From: CAYXDO01 sp964463485
GTDB lineage: Bacteria; Myxococcota; Kuafuiibacteriia; Kuafuiibacteriales; Kuafuiibacteriaceae
Reading direction: 5' to 3'
DNA: 64,000 nucleotides
Assembly: GCA_964463485.1 (NCBI GenBank)
Contig: CAYXDO010000040.1
Location: 9,861-73,860 of the forward strand
Positions 51,107 through 61,838 of this stretch are shown here, piece after piece. How positions within the stretch are numbered: position 1 is the stretch's first letter; each line of letters starts with the position of its first letter. The translations under genes and the position numbers were made by a program. The notes beneath the pieces were generated by a model. The model did not search any database, had not been told where the DNA came from, and saw nothing but the letters and a program-made list of their open reading frames with translations.

Positions 51107-52848
51107 GGCCCGCCTCCTGGCACTTCGGACGGAGCGACGCGTTCGATGCGAATCGGGCCGTCGCCGGTCACGGGTCCGCCCGTCACGGGTCCGCCGCGCA
51201 TGAGCTTCTGCCGCAGATCGTTCGGCGCGACCTTGAGCTGGGGGCGAATCTCACCGCCGATCACGGGCACGGCCGACGCGATGCGTTTGGCGCCAAAGTC
51301 GGGCTTGTACTCGCGCCCGGTGCCCCGCTTGTGTACGGACTCCACGAAGGCCTTGGCCGAGGGTTGGATCGTGTCGATCAATCGACCCGGCGCGACGCCG
51401 AGGACCAACATCAGAACGACGAGCGGGAGCATCACGACGACCTCGCGCAGCCCCATGTCCTCGAGCTTCTCGTTGGCCGGATTTTGAAGGGGCCCAAAGA
51501 GCACCTTCTGGACCATCCACAACAGGTAGACGGCCGCCAAGATCACACCGGTCGCCGCGAAAAACGTCTGCATGTGCGCCAGCTGGATCGTGCCGAGGCC
51601 CGGGATCGCGACCTGCGCATTCAGCGGGAAGCCGCTGGTGAAGGTCCCGAGCAGAATGAGGAACTCACCCGGAAATCCTGAAAGCGCCGGGAGGCCAGCG
51701 CTCGCGAGCGCGGTGAACACGAAGAAGAAAGTGAAGGTCGGGACCTTCCGTGCGATGCCGCCGTAGTCCGCGAGCAGACGCGTGTGCCTGCGCTCGTACA
51801 ACACGCCCACGAGGAGAAAGAGACCGCCCGTCGAAAGGCCATGGGCGACCATCTGGTAGACCGAGCCGCTCACGCCCTCGACGGTCATCGCGGTCACGCC
51901 GAGCACGCAGAAGCCCAGGTGGCTCACGGACGAATACGCCACGAGCTTCTTCATGTCGGGCTGAACCCACGCAGCGACGGCGCCGTACATGATCCCGGCG
52001 ACGGCGAGCCACGCGATCAGCGGAGAGGCGTCGAGCGCGGCCTGCGGGAACAGCGGATAGGCGAAGCGGATGAAGCCGTACACGCCGAGCTTCAGCAACA
52101 CGCCGGCGAGGATGACGGATCCCGGCGTGGGCGCTTCGGTATGCGCGTCGGGCAGCCACGTGTGGACTGGAAACATCGGGACCTTGATCGCAAAAGCGAG
52201 CGCAAAGGCCGCGAAGAGCCACTTCTGCGTGGAGGCCGCGAAGGATTGTTTCAAAGCCGCGTCGAGGCTGAAGTCCCAGCTACCGTTCGCCTGCTGCGCC
52301 ACGTAGAGGATCGCGACGAGCATCAGGATCGATCCGGCGAAGGTGAAGAGGAAGAACTTCACCGCGGCGAAGATGCGTCGCTTTCCTCCCCAAATTCCAA
52401 TGAGGAGGTACATCGGGATCAGCATCGCTTCCCAAAAGACGTAGAACAGGAACAGGTCGAGGGCGGCGAACGCGCCGAGCATGCCGCTCTCGAGCGCGCA
52501 CATCGCGATCACGAACTCACGAACGCGCGTCGTGATCGACGACCAGGCACCGAGCAGAGTCACCGGCATCAAGAAGGTCGTGAGCAAGACGAGCGGGAGC
52601 GACACGCCGTCGAGGCCGGTTTGATATCGAATGCCGAAGCTCGGGATCCACTCGGCGCTCACGCCGAGCTGCATGGCTGAGCTTCGGAGATCGAAACGCA
52701 TGAGCAATCCGAGCGACAAGCAGAAGGTCGCCAGGGTGATCGCGATGGCCGCGGCCTTGAGGTTGGTTTCTTCCTCTTTCGGCAAAAACGCGAGCAGCAG
52801 CGCGCCGATCGCCGGCAGGAAGATGACGGCTGAAAGCAGATCCGGCAT
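51103..52848 (-). CDS. nuoM: NADH-quinone oxidoreductase subunit M
   Basis: A 581-residue subunit of complex I. Landmarks are FWEAMLIPMYLLIGIWGG (with the essential Glu), HTWLPDAHTEAPTPGSVIL and KKLVAYSSVSHLGF (with the channel Lys). After about residue 500 there is a hydrophilic extension beyond the last membrane helix that ends in a GPVTG repeat and a GGGP tail; family members are usually shorter. It is the first gene of a two-gene unit with nuoN, divergent from the RlmM-like gene about 210 bases away. Confidence 0.93.
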   Translation of the reverse strand: MPDLLSAVIFLPAIGALLLAFLPKEEETNLKAAAIAITLATFCLSLGLLMRFDLRSSAMQLGVSAEWIPSFGIRYQTGLDGVSLPLVLLTTFLMPVTLLGAWSSITTRVREFVIAMCALESGMLGAFAALDLFLFYVFWEAMLIPMYLLIGIWGGKRRIFAAVKFFLFTFAGSILMLVAILYVAQQANGSWDFSLDAALKQSFAASTQKWLFAAFALAFAIKVPMFPVHTWLPDAHTEAPTPGSVILAGVLLKLGVYGFIRFAYPLFPQAALDASPLIAWLAVAGIMYGAVAAWVQPDMKKLVAYSSVSHLGFCVLGVTAMTVEGVSGSVYQMVAHGLSTGGLFLLVGVLYERRHTRLLADYGGIARKVPTFTFFFVFTALASAGLPALSGFPGEFLILLGTFTSGFPLNAQVAIPGLGTIQLAHMQTFFAATGVILAAVYLLWMVQKVLFGPLQNPANEKLEDMGLREVVVMLPLVVLMLVLGVAPGRLIDTIQPSAKAFVESVHKRGTGREYKPDFGAKRIASAVPVIGGEIRPQLKVAPNDLRQKLMRGGPVTGGPVTGDGPIRIERVAPSEVPGGGP

Positions 52849-53060
52849 CGGCTCGCGCGGTGGGTACTACGGAGCGTCTGGGTCGTCAACGAAGCGTGTC
52901 TGTTTGTTGGCGAAGGACTTTGGCCGAGGCCTCGCAGACGTCGAGCCCGCTTGTTCTGTTGCGGGACGCCCTCCGCGGTGCGTAGGTACGCGGCGTGCGA
53001 CGGACCGACCCGCGACGGACAGACCAGCGACGGCCGCCGGAAGGACCCGCCCGGCCGCGG

Positions 53061-54173
53061 ATGGCCGTGCCGAAGATGGGATATCTGGTGCGGTCCGGCC
53101 GCGAAGGCCTGCTCCTCGGGGAGCTTGCGCCCGAGCGACACGCGCGCCAGGCCGGCTCGGGTTTCGTCGTCGCCGACGGACGCCCGAAAGACGCCGAGGC
53201 GCGCCACCTCGAGCCGGTGTTCGCGCGGCAGATCGTGCTGCTCGAGGGCCCTCCGATCGAAGCAGACACGGAGGCCATCGCGGAGCGCCTGGCGAGCCTC
53301 GTTCCGGCTCAACCATGGACCATCGTCGTCATGGTGCCCGACGGCGGCGTTCCGCGGGACCCGCGCCGCCGGATCGCGGATCGCATCGACGAGGAGGTCG
53401 GCGCCGCTCTTCAGGCGCGAATCGGGAGCGAGGCCGCCGCGGCCTTCACCGACGAGCTCGAGGACGCCGCGTGGGTCCTCCAAGTGGTCGTCGTGACCCG
53501 CTCCGAGATCGCCGTCGGCCTCGCGCGGAGGTCGGAGCTCTTTCACCCGATCGCCGCGTCGAGGCGCAAGAATCGACGAGCCGCTCGACTCGAGGATGCG
53601 TTCGCGCTCGCCGGCGTCACGCCGGACCCAGGCGAAGAGGTCGTCGAGCTCGGAGGCCGCGGGAGCTGGGCGATCCACGCCACGACCTACGGCGCCAAGG
53701 TCCTCGCGGTGGGCGCGCGGGGCGCCCCGGAGGTCCCGGTCGAGCCGTCGAACCCCTTCGAGTTCGCCGCGACGCAGACCTGGGATTGGGTGCTGATCGA
53801 CATGCCACGGCGCGCCCTCGAGGTCGCCAGGCTCCTCGGAAAGTGGGGGCGCCGAGCCTGGGCTCGGCAGGTCATCGCGAGCCTGCGCTTGCCCGATCGA
53901 GACCCGCTCGCCACGATTCGAGAAGCGCGCGAGATCCTCGAGGAGGCGGGTTGGAGAGGGATCCACATCCGACAGCTCCCGGCCGACGCCGACGAGGTCA
54001 CGCTCACCGCGTGGCTCGACCCCAAGCTCGCGGCCCGGGGCCCGAGGGAACCTTTTGGAGCTCGAATGAAAGCCAAGCGTGAGCTTCGGGAGTCGCTCGA
54101 GGCCCGTCGCCATTGGCTCGACGCGAAGCGGGAGCGCAAGCGCAAGAGCCGCGCGAAGGCCCTGGAGGAATAG
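53061..54173 (+). CDS. RlmM-like (FtsJ-type) methyltransferase family protein
   Basis: About 370 residues with an overall layout like RlmM, the enzyme that methylates the 2'-O of C2498 in 23S rRNA. The N-terminal domain has VVADGRPKDAEARHLEPVFA. A linker KNRRAARLEDAFALAG leads to the SAM domain, followed by WDWVLIDMPRRALEVARLL and RQVIASLRLP. The expected SAM motif (D-L-G-A-x-P-G-G-W-T) is degenerate here: VVELGGRGSWAIHA. It may therefore bind SAM weakly or be inactive. The C-terminus is Lys/Arg-rich and helical, suited to RNA binding. I chose the ATG at 53061; the frame is open to 52995. Confidence 0.6.
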   Translation: MAVPKMGYLVRSGREGLLLGELAPERHARQAGSGFVVADGRPKDAEARHLEPVFARQIVLLEGPPIEADTEAIAERLASLVPAQPWTIVVMVPDGGVPRDPRRRIADRIDEEVGAALQARIGSEAAAAFTDELEDAAWVLQVVVVTRSEIAVGLARRSELFHPIAASRRKNRRAARLEDAFALAGVTPDPGEEVVELGGRGSWAIHATTYGAKVLAVGARGAPEVPVEPSNPFEFAATQTWDWVLIDMPRRALEVARLLGKWGRRAWARQVIASLRLPDRDPLATIREAREILEEAGWRGIHIRQLPADADEVTLTAWLDPKLAARGPREPFGARMKAKRELRESLEARRHWLDAKRERKRKSRAKALEE

Positions 54174-54225
54174 GCGGCCACGATCCAAACCCCGCCGTGG
54201 GTCCGCGATCGGGTAGGATGCGCCT

Positions 54226-55419
54226 GTGCCGAAGCTCCCCTGGGCGGTCGTCCTCACGCTGACCCTCCTGCCGGATCTCGCGCGCGCAGATGCGCGGGAA
54301 CTCGGCGACCTTTGCTGGCTCGCGCCCAAGCTCGACAAACGCAGGCAAGACCGCGAGAAGCTCTCCGTCGCCATCGAACGCGCGGCCGGGAACACCGCTC
54401 CGGACGACGTGGACTACGCCTTCCGATACATCCGCGCTGGCCATGAAGAAGAGGACGCGGCGGGCGCGCGGTGCTTTGCGGTCCTGCATTTCTCCGAAGC
54501 CAGCGGCAAGGTCACGGTGAGCGCTCGTCGGGTCACCGAGGTCAAGCCGGTGTTCGAGAGCCAGCTCAAAGGAACGCTCGTGGCCTTGACCGACGCGCTC
54601 CTCGAGCCCGTGTTGACCGACGTTTGGCAGAAGCTCGCACCTCCTCCGCCGCCCGTGGTCGCGGTAGCGCCCGAGCCTCCCCCACCCGAGCGCAAACAAG
54701 CGCCTCAGAAGGCGGATGAGTTTCAAGACCCCGAGCTGTTGCGCGAGGCGCCGATCGCGTCCGCTCCGGTCCGCGCATCGGCGAGGACGTTGGCCCTCGC
54801 GGTCGCGGCAGGGTTGGCGTCCCGCGAGCTCGTCGACTCGCCTGGGTCGCCGATCTCCGGCTCGCCGCTCCTCGCGATCGGCGTCGACGCGGGGCTGCGC
54901 TTCGATCGGCTCGCTCGTATCGAAGGCCACGAGCTCGAGGCGAGGCTGGGCTATCGACGCAGCCTCGCCACCGGCAAGCGCGGCGACTTCACCGTCTCCA
55001 TCGACGCGGATCGGTTCGATGCCACGACCTTTTGGCGTTATGTCTTGGGCGGCAAGGCTCCGAGCGTCGGGCTCGGCCTCGGGTACGAGATGTTGCGCTT
55101 CGAGCTCGGCGAGAGATCGGAGGCGCTCTCGGTGCGCTGGGGCGTGCTGCGCGTGGGGCCGAGCCTTCGGGAAGACCTTGGCGCCGTAGGTCCAGGGGAG
55201 CTCGAGCTGGAGCTCGCCTTCCTCGTCCGGGTCGCTCCAGGCGCGGAGGGCGGAGAGGCCAGCCCAGGCTTCGACGTCGGCCTCGACGCCCGTTACCAAC
55301 TGGGAGCTCCATTCGTGCGACTGGCTGGCCGCTATACGAGTCAGTCCGCGGAAGTTTCAGGTCAAAGTATCGGTGAGTCCGTCGTGGATCTCGACCTCGC
55401 CGTGGGAGTCGCGCTGTGA
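54226..55419 (+). CDS. Secreted, barrel-like envelope protein
   Basis: A 397-residue product with a signal peptide (PWAVVLTLTLLPDLARAD). The first part, to about 140, is mixed alpha/beta with two cysteines. A proline-rich linker (APPPPPVVAVAPEPPPPE) follows, and from about 185 the protein shows repeated amphipathic strands of a beta-barrel type (LALAVAAGLASRELV, VSIDADRFDATTFWRYVLGG, VDLDLAVGVAL at the C-terminus). AGGA lies 8 bases before the GTG at 54226. The stop overlaps the next gene by GTGA, starting a tightly coupled run of five genes. The exact family is unknown. Confidence 0.62.
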   Translation: MPKLPWAVVLTLTLLPDLARADARELGDLCWLAPKLDKRRQDREKLSVAIERAAGNTAPDDVDYAFRYIRAGHEEEDAAGARCFAVLHFSEASGKVTVSARRVTEVKPVFESQLKGTLVALTDALLEPVLTDVWQKLAPPPPPVVAVAPEPPPPERKQAPQKADEFQDPELLREAPIASAPVRASARTLALAVAAGLASRELVDSPGSPISGSPLLAIGVDAGLRFDRLARIEGHELEARLGYRRSLATGKRGDFTVSIDADRFDATTFWRYVLGGKAPSVGLGLGYEMLRFELGERSEALSVRWGVLRVGPSLREDLGAVGPGELELELAFLVRVAPGAEGGEASPGFDVGLDARYQLGAPFVRLAGRYTSQSAEVSGQSIGESVVDLDLAVGVAL

Positions 55420-58400
55420 AGAACACATGGTTCACATGCTCCTTGATCGCGTTGAGCTTGGCCCTTCTGCCTCAGAGCGCCCACGCGCAGTGTGACGACC
55501 TCGATCGTGACTCGGACGGGCGCTCCTGCGCCTCCGGCGACTGCAACGACCTCGACAATTCGATGTATCCGGGCGCGCCGGAGCTTTGCGACGCTAAAGA
55601 CAACGACTGTGACAACACGGTCGACAACCCGCCCGACGACGACTCGGACGGCTTCGACGAGTGCCATGGCGACTGCGACGACACGAACCCCAACCGCGCT
55701 CCGAACAAGACCGAGATCTGCAACGGCTTCGACGACGACTGTGACGGCCTGACCAACGAGAACGCCTCCGGCAACCCCATCACGCGCAGTTGTTACACAG
55801 GACCGGGCGGCACCAACAACGTCGGGCTCTGTCACGGCGGCACCGAGACCTGCGGTCCGACGGGCTGGAGCGGCGCGTGCGCGGGCCAGGTCGTTCCGGC
55901 CGCCGAGCTCTGCGACGCGCCCGACCAAGACTGCGACGGCAACGGCTACAACGGCCTGCCCGACTCGGACGGGGACGCCGTCCCGAACTGTCTCGACTGC
56001 GCGCCGAACGACAACGCGGCCTACCCCGCGTTCGGCGGCAACCCAGCGGCCACGGAAGTTTGTGACGCGGTCGATAACGACTGCGACGGACAGACCAACG
56101 AGAACGCCTCCGGCAACCCGNNNNNNNNNNNNNNNNNNNNNNNNNNNNNNNNNNNNNNNNNNNNNNNNNNNNNNNNNNNNNNNNNNNNNNNNNNNNNNNN
56201 NNNNNNNNNNNNNNNNNNNNCGCGGTCGATAACGACTGCGACGGACAGACCAACGAGAACGCCTCCGGCAACCCGATGACACGCAGTTGCTACACGGGAC
56301 CAGGCGGGACCAACAACGTCGGCCCCTGTCACGGCGGCACAGAGACGTGCGGCGCGACGGGCTGGAGCGGCACCTGCGCGGGCCAAGTCACTCCGATCGC
56401 CGAGCTCTGCGACGCGATCGATCAAGACTGCGACGGCAACGGCTGGAACGGCTTCCCGGACAGCGACTCGGACCAGGTCCCCAACTGCGCGGACTGCGCG
56501 CCGAACAACAACACGGCCTATCCCGCGTTCGGCGGCCGACCCGCGGGCACGGAGGTCTGCGACGCCGTCGACAACGACTGCGACGGACAGACCAACGAGA
56601 ACGCCTCCGGCAACCCGCTCACGCGAAGCTGCTACACGGGCCCTGTAGGCACCAACAACGTGGGCTTGTGTCGCGGAGGCACGGAGACCTGCGGCGCAAC
56701 CGGTTGGAACGGCACCTGCGCCGGCGAGGTCACGCCGAGCGCCGAGCTCTGCGACGCACCCGACCAAGACTGCGACGGCAACGGCTACAACGGCCTGCCC
56801 GACTCCGACGCCGACTTGGTGCCCAACTGTCTCGACTGCTTGCCCAACAACGGCGCGGCCTATCCGGCCTTCGGAGGCCGACCTGCAGCCACCGAGATCT
56901 GCGACACGGTCGACAACGACTGCGACGGTCAAACCAACGAAGATGGGTCTGGCAACCCGCTGTCTCGAGGCTGCTATACGGGCCCCGGGGGAACGGCCAA
57001 CGTCGGCCTTTGCCACGGCGGCACCGAGGCCTGCGGCGCGACCGGCTGGAGCGGCACCTGCGCCGGCCAAGTCACGCCCACCACCGAGCTCTGCGACGCC
57101 CCGGATCAGGACTGCAACGGCAACGGCTACAACGGCTTCCCCAACACGGACGGTGATCCGGTGCCGGACTGCGCGGACTGTCAGCCCACCGATCCCGCCG
57201 CCTATCCAGGCGCCACCGAGATCTGCGACGCGATCGACAACGACTGCGACGGCCTCCTCAACGAGCGTAACGCCGCCGGCAACCCGCTCCGGCGTGACTG
57301 CTACACCGGCACTCCGGGGACGAACAACGTGGGCCTGTGCCACGGCGGCCTCGAGAACTGCGGCACCACGGGCTGGTCGGGCATTTGTTCGGGCCAAGTC
57401 ACACCCTCCGCCGAGCTCTGCGATCCCACGGACCAAGACTGCGACGGCAACGGGTACAACGGCTTCCCGGACGGAGACGGAGACGGCGTCCGCGCCTGCG
57501 AAGGAGACTGCGACGACACCGACCCGCAGATCGCGCCGGGCCGACCCGAACGCTGCAACGGCGAGGACGACGACTGCGACCTCCGCGTCGACGAGCGCAA
57601 CGACGCTGGCGACCCGCTCGAGCGCAGCTGCTATACGGGACCCGGCGGCACCAACGGAGTCGGAATCTGCACGGGCGGCACCGAGTCGTGCCTCACCGGC
57701 GCTTGGTCCGGCAACTGCGTCGGCCAAGTCACTCCGCAAACCGAGCTGTGCGACGACGCGGACCAAGACTGCGGCGGCGGCGGCTACAACGGCCTGCCCG
57801 ATGGAGACAGCGACGGCGTCCCCGACTGCTTGGACTGCGCCCCAGCCGATCCCCGCGCGTTCCCCGCCTTCCAGGCTCGCCCGGCCGCGACCGAGGTCTG
57901 CGACGGCGTCGACAACGACTGCGACACTCGGACCGACGAGCGCAACGACGCCGGCGCTCCGCTTCGTCAGTCCTGCTACAGCGCGGACCCGAACACGGTG
58001 GGCCGAGGGCCTTGTCGAGCCGGACAGGTCGATTGTTCGAACGGGACCTTCGACCCGGCGAACTGCGTGGGCGAGGTCGTGCCGGTCCCCGAGAGCTGCA
58101 ACGATCTCGACGACGACTGTGACGGATCACGAGACGAGGACTTCGATCTCGATGTCGATACCTTCAAGAGCTGCGGCCCGGCGGCGGACTGCGACGATGA
58201 CGACCCGACGATCCATCCAGGAGCGACCGAGGCCTGCAACGGCGCGGACGATGATTGCGACAGCTCCACGGACGAAGACGCCGCGGGCAGACCGCTCGCG
58301 CGACCTTGTTACACAGGACCCTCGGCCACCGAAGGCGTCGGCCTCTGCGCGCCTGGCCACAACGAGTGCCTCGGCGCAGCGGGCTTCGGCTCGGTGTGTG

Positions 58401-60172
58401 TGGACGAAGTCACCCCCGCGAGCGGCGACGATTGCGACACCTTCGACAACGACTGCAACGGCCAAACCGACGAAGGCTTCGATGTCGACCAGGACGGCGT
58501 CAGCACGTGCGCAGGCGACTGCGACGACGCTCGCGCCGACGTGAACCCGGCTGCGCTCGAGGTCTGTAACGGAATCGACGACGACTGCGACGGCACGCGC
58601 GACGGCAACGAGACCAACTGCTACGACGGCCCCGTCGGCACAGCCACCGTGGGTGCGTGCCATCCCGGCCGCCGAACCTGCATCGACGGCGTTCCGCAAG
58701 GCGACTGCGTCGACCAGCAGCTCCCCGCGGTCGAGGTCTGCGACCAGATCGACAACGACTGCGACGGGGAGACCGACGAAGGCTTCGACGAGGACGCCGA
58801 CGGCGTCTCCGTTTGCGACGGCGATTGCGACGATCAGGATCCGTTCCGCGCTCCGGGCTTCCTAGAGCGGTGTGACTGTGCGGACAACGACTGCGACGCC
58901 GGCATCGACGAGGACGGAAGCGGCGGCTCGGTCTGTGAGCTCGGCGCGTGCCACGACTTCGACGCGGATGGGTTCACCAACTGCGAAGGCGACTGCAACG
59001 ACTTCGCGCCCAAGACCTACCCCGGCGCACCGGAGCTCTGCGGCGACGAGCTCGACAACGACTGCGACAGGCGGATCGACGAAGACGTCGACGAAGACGC
59101 CGACGGCGTCACGACCTGCGAGGGCGACTGCGACGACCGATTCTCGGCCGTCAGACCAGGGGCCGCCGAGGTGTGCGACGGCTTCGACAACGACTGCAAT
59201 GGCATCGTCGACGAGGGCTACGACCAAGACGGCGATCGCGCGACGACCTGCGCGGGCGACTGCGACGACAACGACGTGACCAGGAGCCCCTTCAGACGAG
59301 AGGTCTGCGGCAACGACAAAGACGATGATTGCGACGGCCTGGTCGACCCCGACGTCGACTTCGACGCCGACGGAAGCTCGACGTGCAGCGGCGACTGCAA
59401 CGACTTCAACTCCGTCGTCTATCCAGGTGCGCCGGAGATCTGCGACGGGCACGACAACGACTGCAACAACCGCGTCGACGAAGGTTTCGATCTCGACGCG
59501 GACGGCTTCGTCACGTGCTTGGGCGATTGCGACGACACGCGCTCGGACGTGAACCCCTTCGAAGGCGAGCGCGTCAACGGGATCGACGACGATTGCGATA
59601 GCTCGATCGATGAAGGCAACGTGGACAACGACGGTGACGGCTTCACGTACCTGTGCGGTGACTGCAACGACGGTGATGGAGACGTGAACCCGCACGCGCT
59701 CGAGTCGTGCAACGCGCGCGACGACGACTGCGACGGGTCGATCGACTTCGCCACGAACGGCGCGTCGGTGTGCGGCGCATGTAACGACTTCGATCGTGAC
59801 GGCATCGAAGACTGCGCGGGCGATTGCGACGACACCAACGCCTCGATCGCGCCTGGCGCCGTCGAGAGCTGCAACGGAGCGGACGATGACTGCGACGGCA
59901 CCACTGATCTCGATCCGCAGAGCGGCGACAACCTCTGTCTGGTGGCGCTCGACGCTGGTACCTCGCCCGACGGGGCGACGAACCCCGACGCCGAGCCTTC
60001 TCTAGACGACGCGTCCGTCGCGTCCGACGCCGGGATCGGTGCCGACGTCGGAGCTCTGCAGGAAGCGGTTCAAGTGTCGTGTGGCTGCGGATCGAGTGAG
60101 GCTCGCTCGAGCTGGTGGGTGACTGGGCTGGCCCTCGCGCTCGCCTTCGCGCTTCGGAGGAGACGGTCGTGA
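55416..60172 (+). CDS. Giant MopE-like Asp/Cys repeat surface protein, MYXO-CTERM-type tail
   Basis: The protein starts with a Sec signal (WFTCSLIALSLALLPQSAHA). It then repeats MopE-type metal-binding units such as CDAVDNDCDGQTNEN and CDGDCDD. The first half has larger repeats of about 110 residues, each with CYTGPGGTNNVG and a GTCAGQVTP block; the second half has shorter units. The end is CGCGSSEARSSWWVTGLALA, a membrane helix and RRRR, which fits a MYXO-CTERM sorting signal. It probably binds calcium or copper and is anchored at the surface. A 100-N gap interrupts it, and the frames before and after differ because the gap length is arbitrary. Stop and next start overlap as GTGA. Confidence 0.85.
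56121..56220. other. Assembly gap of 100 N inside a repeat
   Basis: The 54 bases before the gap (56067-56120) and those just after it are identical (GCGGTCGATAACGACTGCGA onward). The gap therefore marks a collapsed or unresolved tandem repeat of the surface protein gene. Its true size is unknown. Confidence 0.95.
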
Positions 60173-61836
60173 AACGGTTCCTCGTCCTCTTGCTGCCCCT
60201 CGCCTGCACCCGACTCGAAGTCTCAGGGGCTCCGACCGAAAACGACGGCGGACCCGGCGACACCTCGACGCCCGACCTCGGCCCGCTCGACGCTGGCGAG
60301 CGGCCCGATCGCGAGCTTTTGGACCTAGGCCCTCCGGTGGACACCGGGCCCGGCGACACGGGCCCGCTCACCGAAGGCCCTTGCCGACTCTCGGAGGGCG
60401 ACCGCGTGCGTGCGGTCGAGCTTCCCGGACGTCGTTTCTCCCTGGCCGTGCACGTCGACATGGAGACGAGCGACACCCCTGACCTCGACGGCCTCGCCCT
60501 CGACGGCTACGGCGTCAGCGGGTTCGCGCTCCGAACGGCGCTGCCTCCGGGCGTCGATCCGGCCACGCCTTCCTCGGCCAGCCGTTACATCGACCTCATC
60601 GTCGATCCTCTCTCGCGAGGGGTGATTCCGGGCGTCATCGGCGTCGCCACGCGCGTCGACGAGACGTTGAAGCAAGCGTTCGATCATCGCGGATTCTTTG
60701 CAGCTCGAACGGTTCGTCGAGTCGCCATGGGCAACGACGTCTTCCTGTCGCGGGTCCGCGCGGGCCTGCTCGCGGCGATGTCCGGCTCACCGGTCGGAGC
60801 GCTCGCTTCCTTGCCGGTGCCTCCGAACGAAGCTCCGGTTCGTGAGTTCACCCTGGCCGCGTTCGTCGAGTCCGACGATGGCTTGCCTGGAGCCAACGTG
60901 GTCCTCGCGCTCTCCCCCACGTCCAGCGTGTCGTCGGATTTGAACGAGCGGCGCGACGCGATCATGTCCGACCTCTCGAACGGAACTCACGTAGGCCCGG
61001 CCAATCCGAGACTCGGGATCGCCTGTGAGACTTCGACGGTGAGTCCGATTCAGGTCGACTTCATCTGGGTCGTCGACAACTCGGCCTCCATGCAAGAGGA
61101 GCAGCAGGCGCTCGCCCAAGCGGCTGAGTCCTTCTTCGACTCATTGGCGCGAACCAACCTCGACTTCCGGCTGGGTGTGATTTCGACGGACGGTGAGGCC
61201 CTTCGCGGCGGGAGCTTCACCAGCGACCTCGGTGAGTTCCGAAGCAGAGTGCAAGTCGGCATCAACGGGAACGGCCGCGAGCAGGGCCTAGAGTTCGCGG
61301 CGCGAGCCCTGGTCCGCGCCCGGACCGCGTCCGCCGCGGAGGAGCGGCTACGGCCCCAAGCAGTTCCTGTCGTGGTGTTCTACAGCGACGAAGACTCGAC
61401 CAACCTATCGGACGTCGATCAGTACGCCGCCAGACTCAGCAGCGAAGGAGCGCTCGCGTTCGCCATCGTCGGACCCCGCCCGCGAGGGTGCCTCGCGGTG
61501 GGCCGAGGTGCGGCGAGAGTGGGAGAGAGTTACATCAGGGTCGCCGAGCGACTCGGCGGAACGACCGCGTCGGTGTGCAGCGAAGATCTCTCTGGGCCGA
61601 TCGACGAGATCCTGATCGCCGCAGCCGGAGCAGCCTCCGGCAACCGACTCTCCGAGGAACCCGTCTCGGGCTCGCTGGAGGTCGCCTTCCCGGAGGGTTT
61701 GCTGCCGCGGAGTCGAGCGCGAGGGTTCGAGTACGAAGCCAGCTCCTCGTCGATCTTGCTGTTCGGAGCCGCGATCCCTGCGCGCGGGACGGCGTTCCGC
61801 GTGACGTATCAGAAGTTCCTGCCGTTCGAGCCGTAG
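60169..61836 (+). CDS. VWA-domain lipoprotein
   Basis: A 555-residue protein with a lipoprotein signal (MKRFLVLLLPLACTRLE; the lipobox is LPLAC). A low-complexity acidic linker full of Asp, Gly and Pro follows. A von Willebrand A-like domain starts at about residue 300: FIWVVDNSASMQEEQQA carries the MIDAS D-x-S-x-S motif, and VVVFYSDEDSTNLS is a later strand. The first half has no known motif. VWA domains bind protein partners through a metal ion. Start GTG overlaps the stop of the MopE-like gene. It may act with that repeat protein on the surface. Confidence 0.8.
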   Translation: MKRFLVLLLPLACTRLEVSGAPTENDGGPGDTSTPDLGPLDAGERPDRELLDLGPPVDTGPGDTGPLTEGPCRLSEGDRVRAVELPGRRFSLAVHVDMETSDTPDLDGLALDGYGVSGFALRTALPPGVDPATPSSASRYIDLIVDPLSRGVIPGVIGVATRVDETLKQAFDHRGFFAARTVRRVAMGNDVFLSRVRAGLLAAMSGSPVGALASLPVPPNEAPVREFTLAAFVESDDGLPGANVVLALSPTSSVSSDLNERRDAIMSDLSNGTHVGPANPRLGIACETSTVSPIQVDFIWVVDNSASMQEEQQALAQAAESFFDSLARTNLDFRLGVISTDGEALRGGSFTSDLGEFRSRVQVGINGNGREQGLEFAARALVRARTASAAEERLRPQAVPVVVFYSDEDSTNLSDVDQYAARLSSEGALAFAIVGPRPRGCLAVGRGAARVGESYIRVAERLGGTTASVCSEDLSGPIDEILIAAAGAASGNRLSEEPVSGSLEVAFPEGLLPRSRARGFEYEASSSSILLFGAAIPARGTAFRVTYQKFLPFEP

Positions 61837-61838
61837 TC

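Noticed and set aside
56021..57766. A 581-residue minus-strand frame across the MopE-like repeats
   Set aside because: It is a Val/Ala-rich shadow of repeated GAC/TGC codons; the plus strand has signal peptide, repeats and sorting tail.
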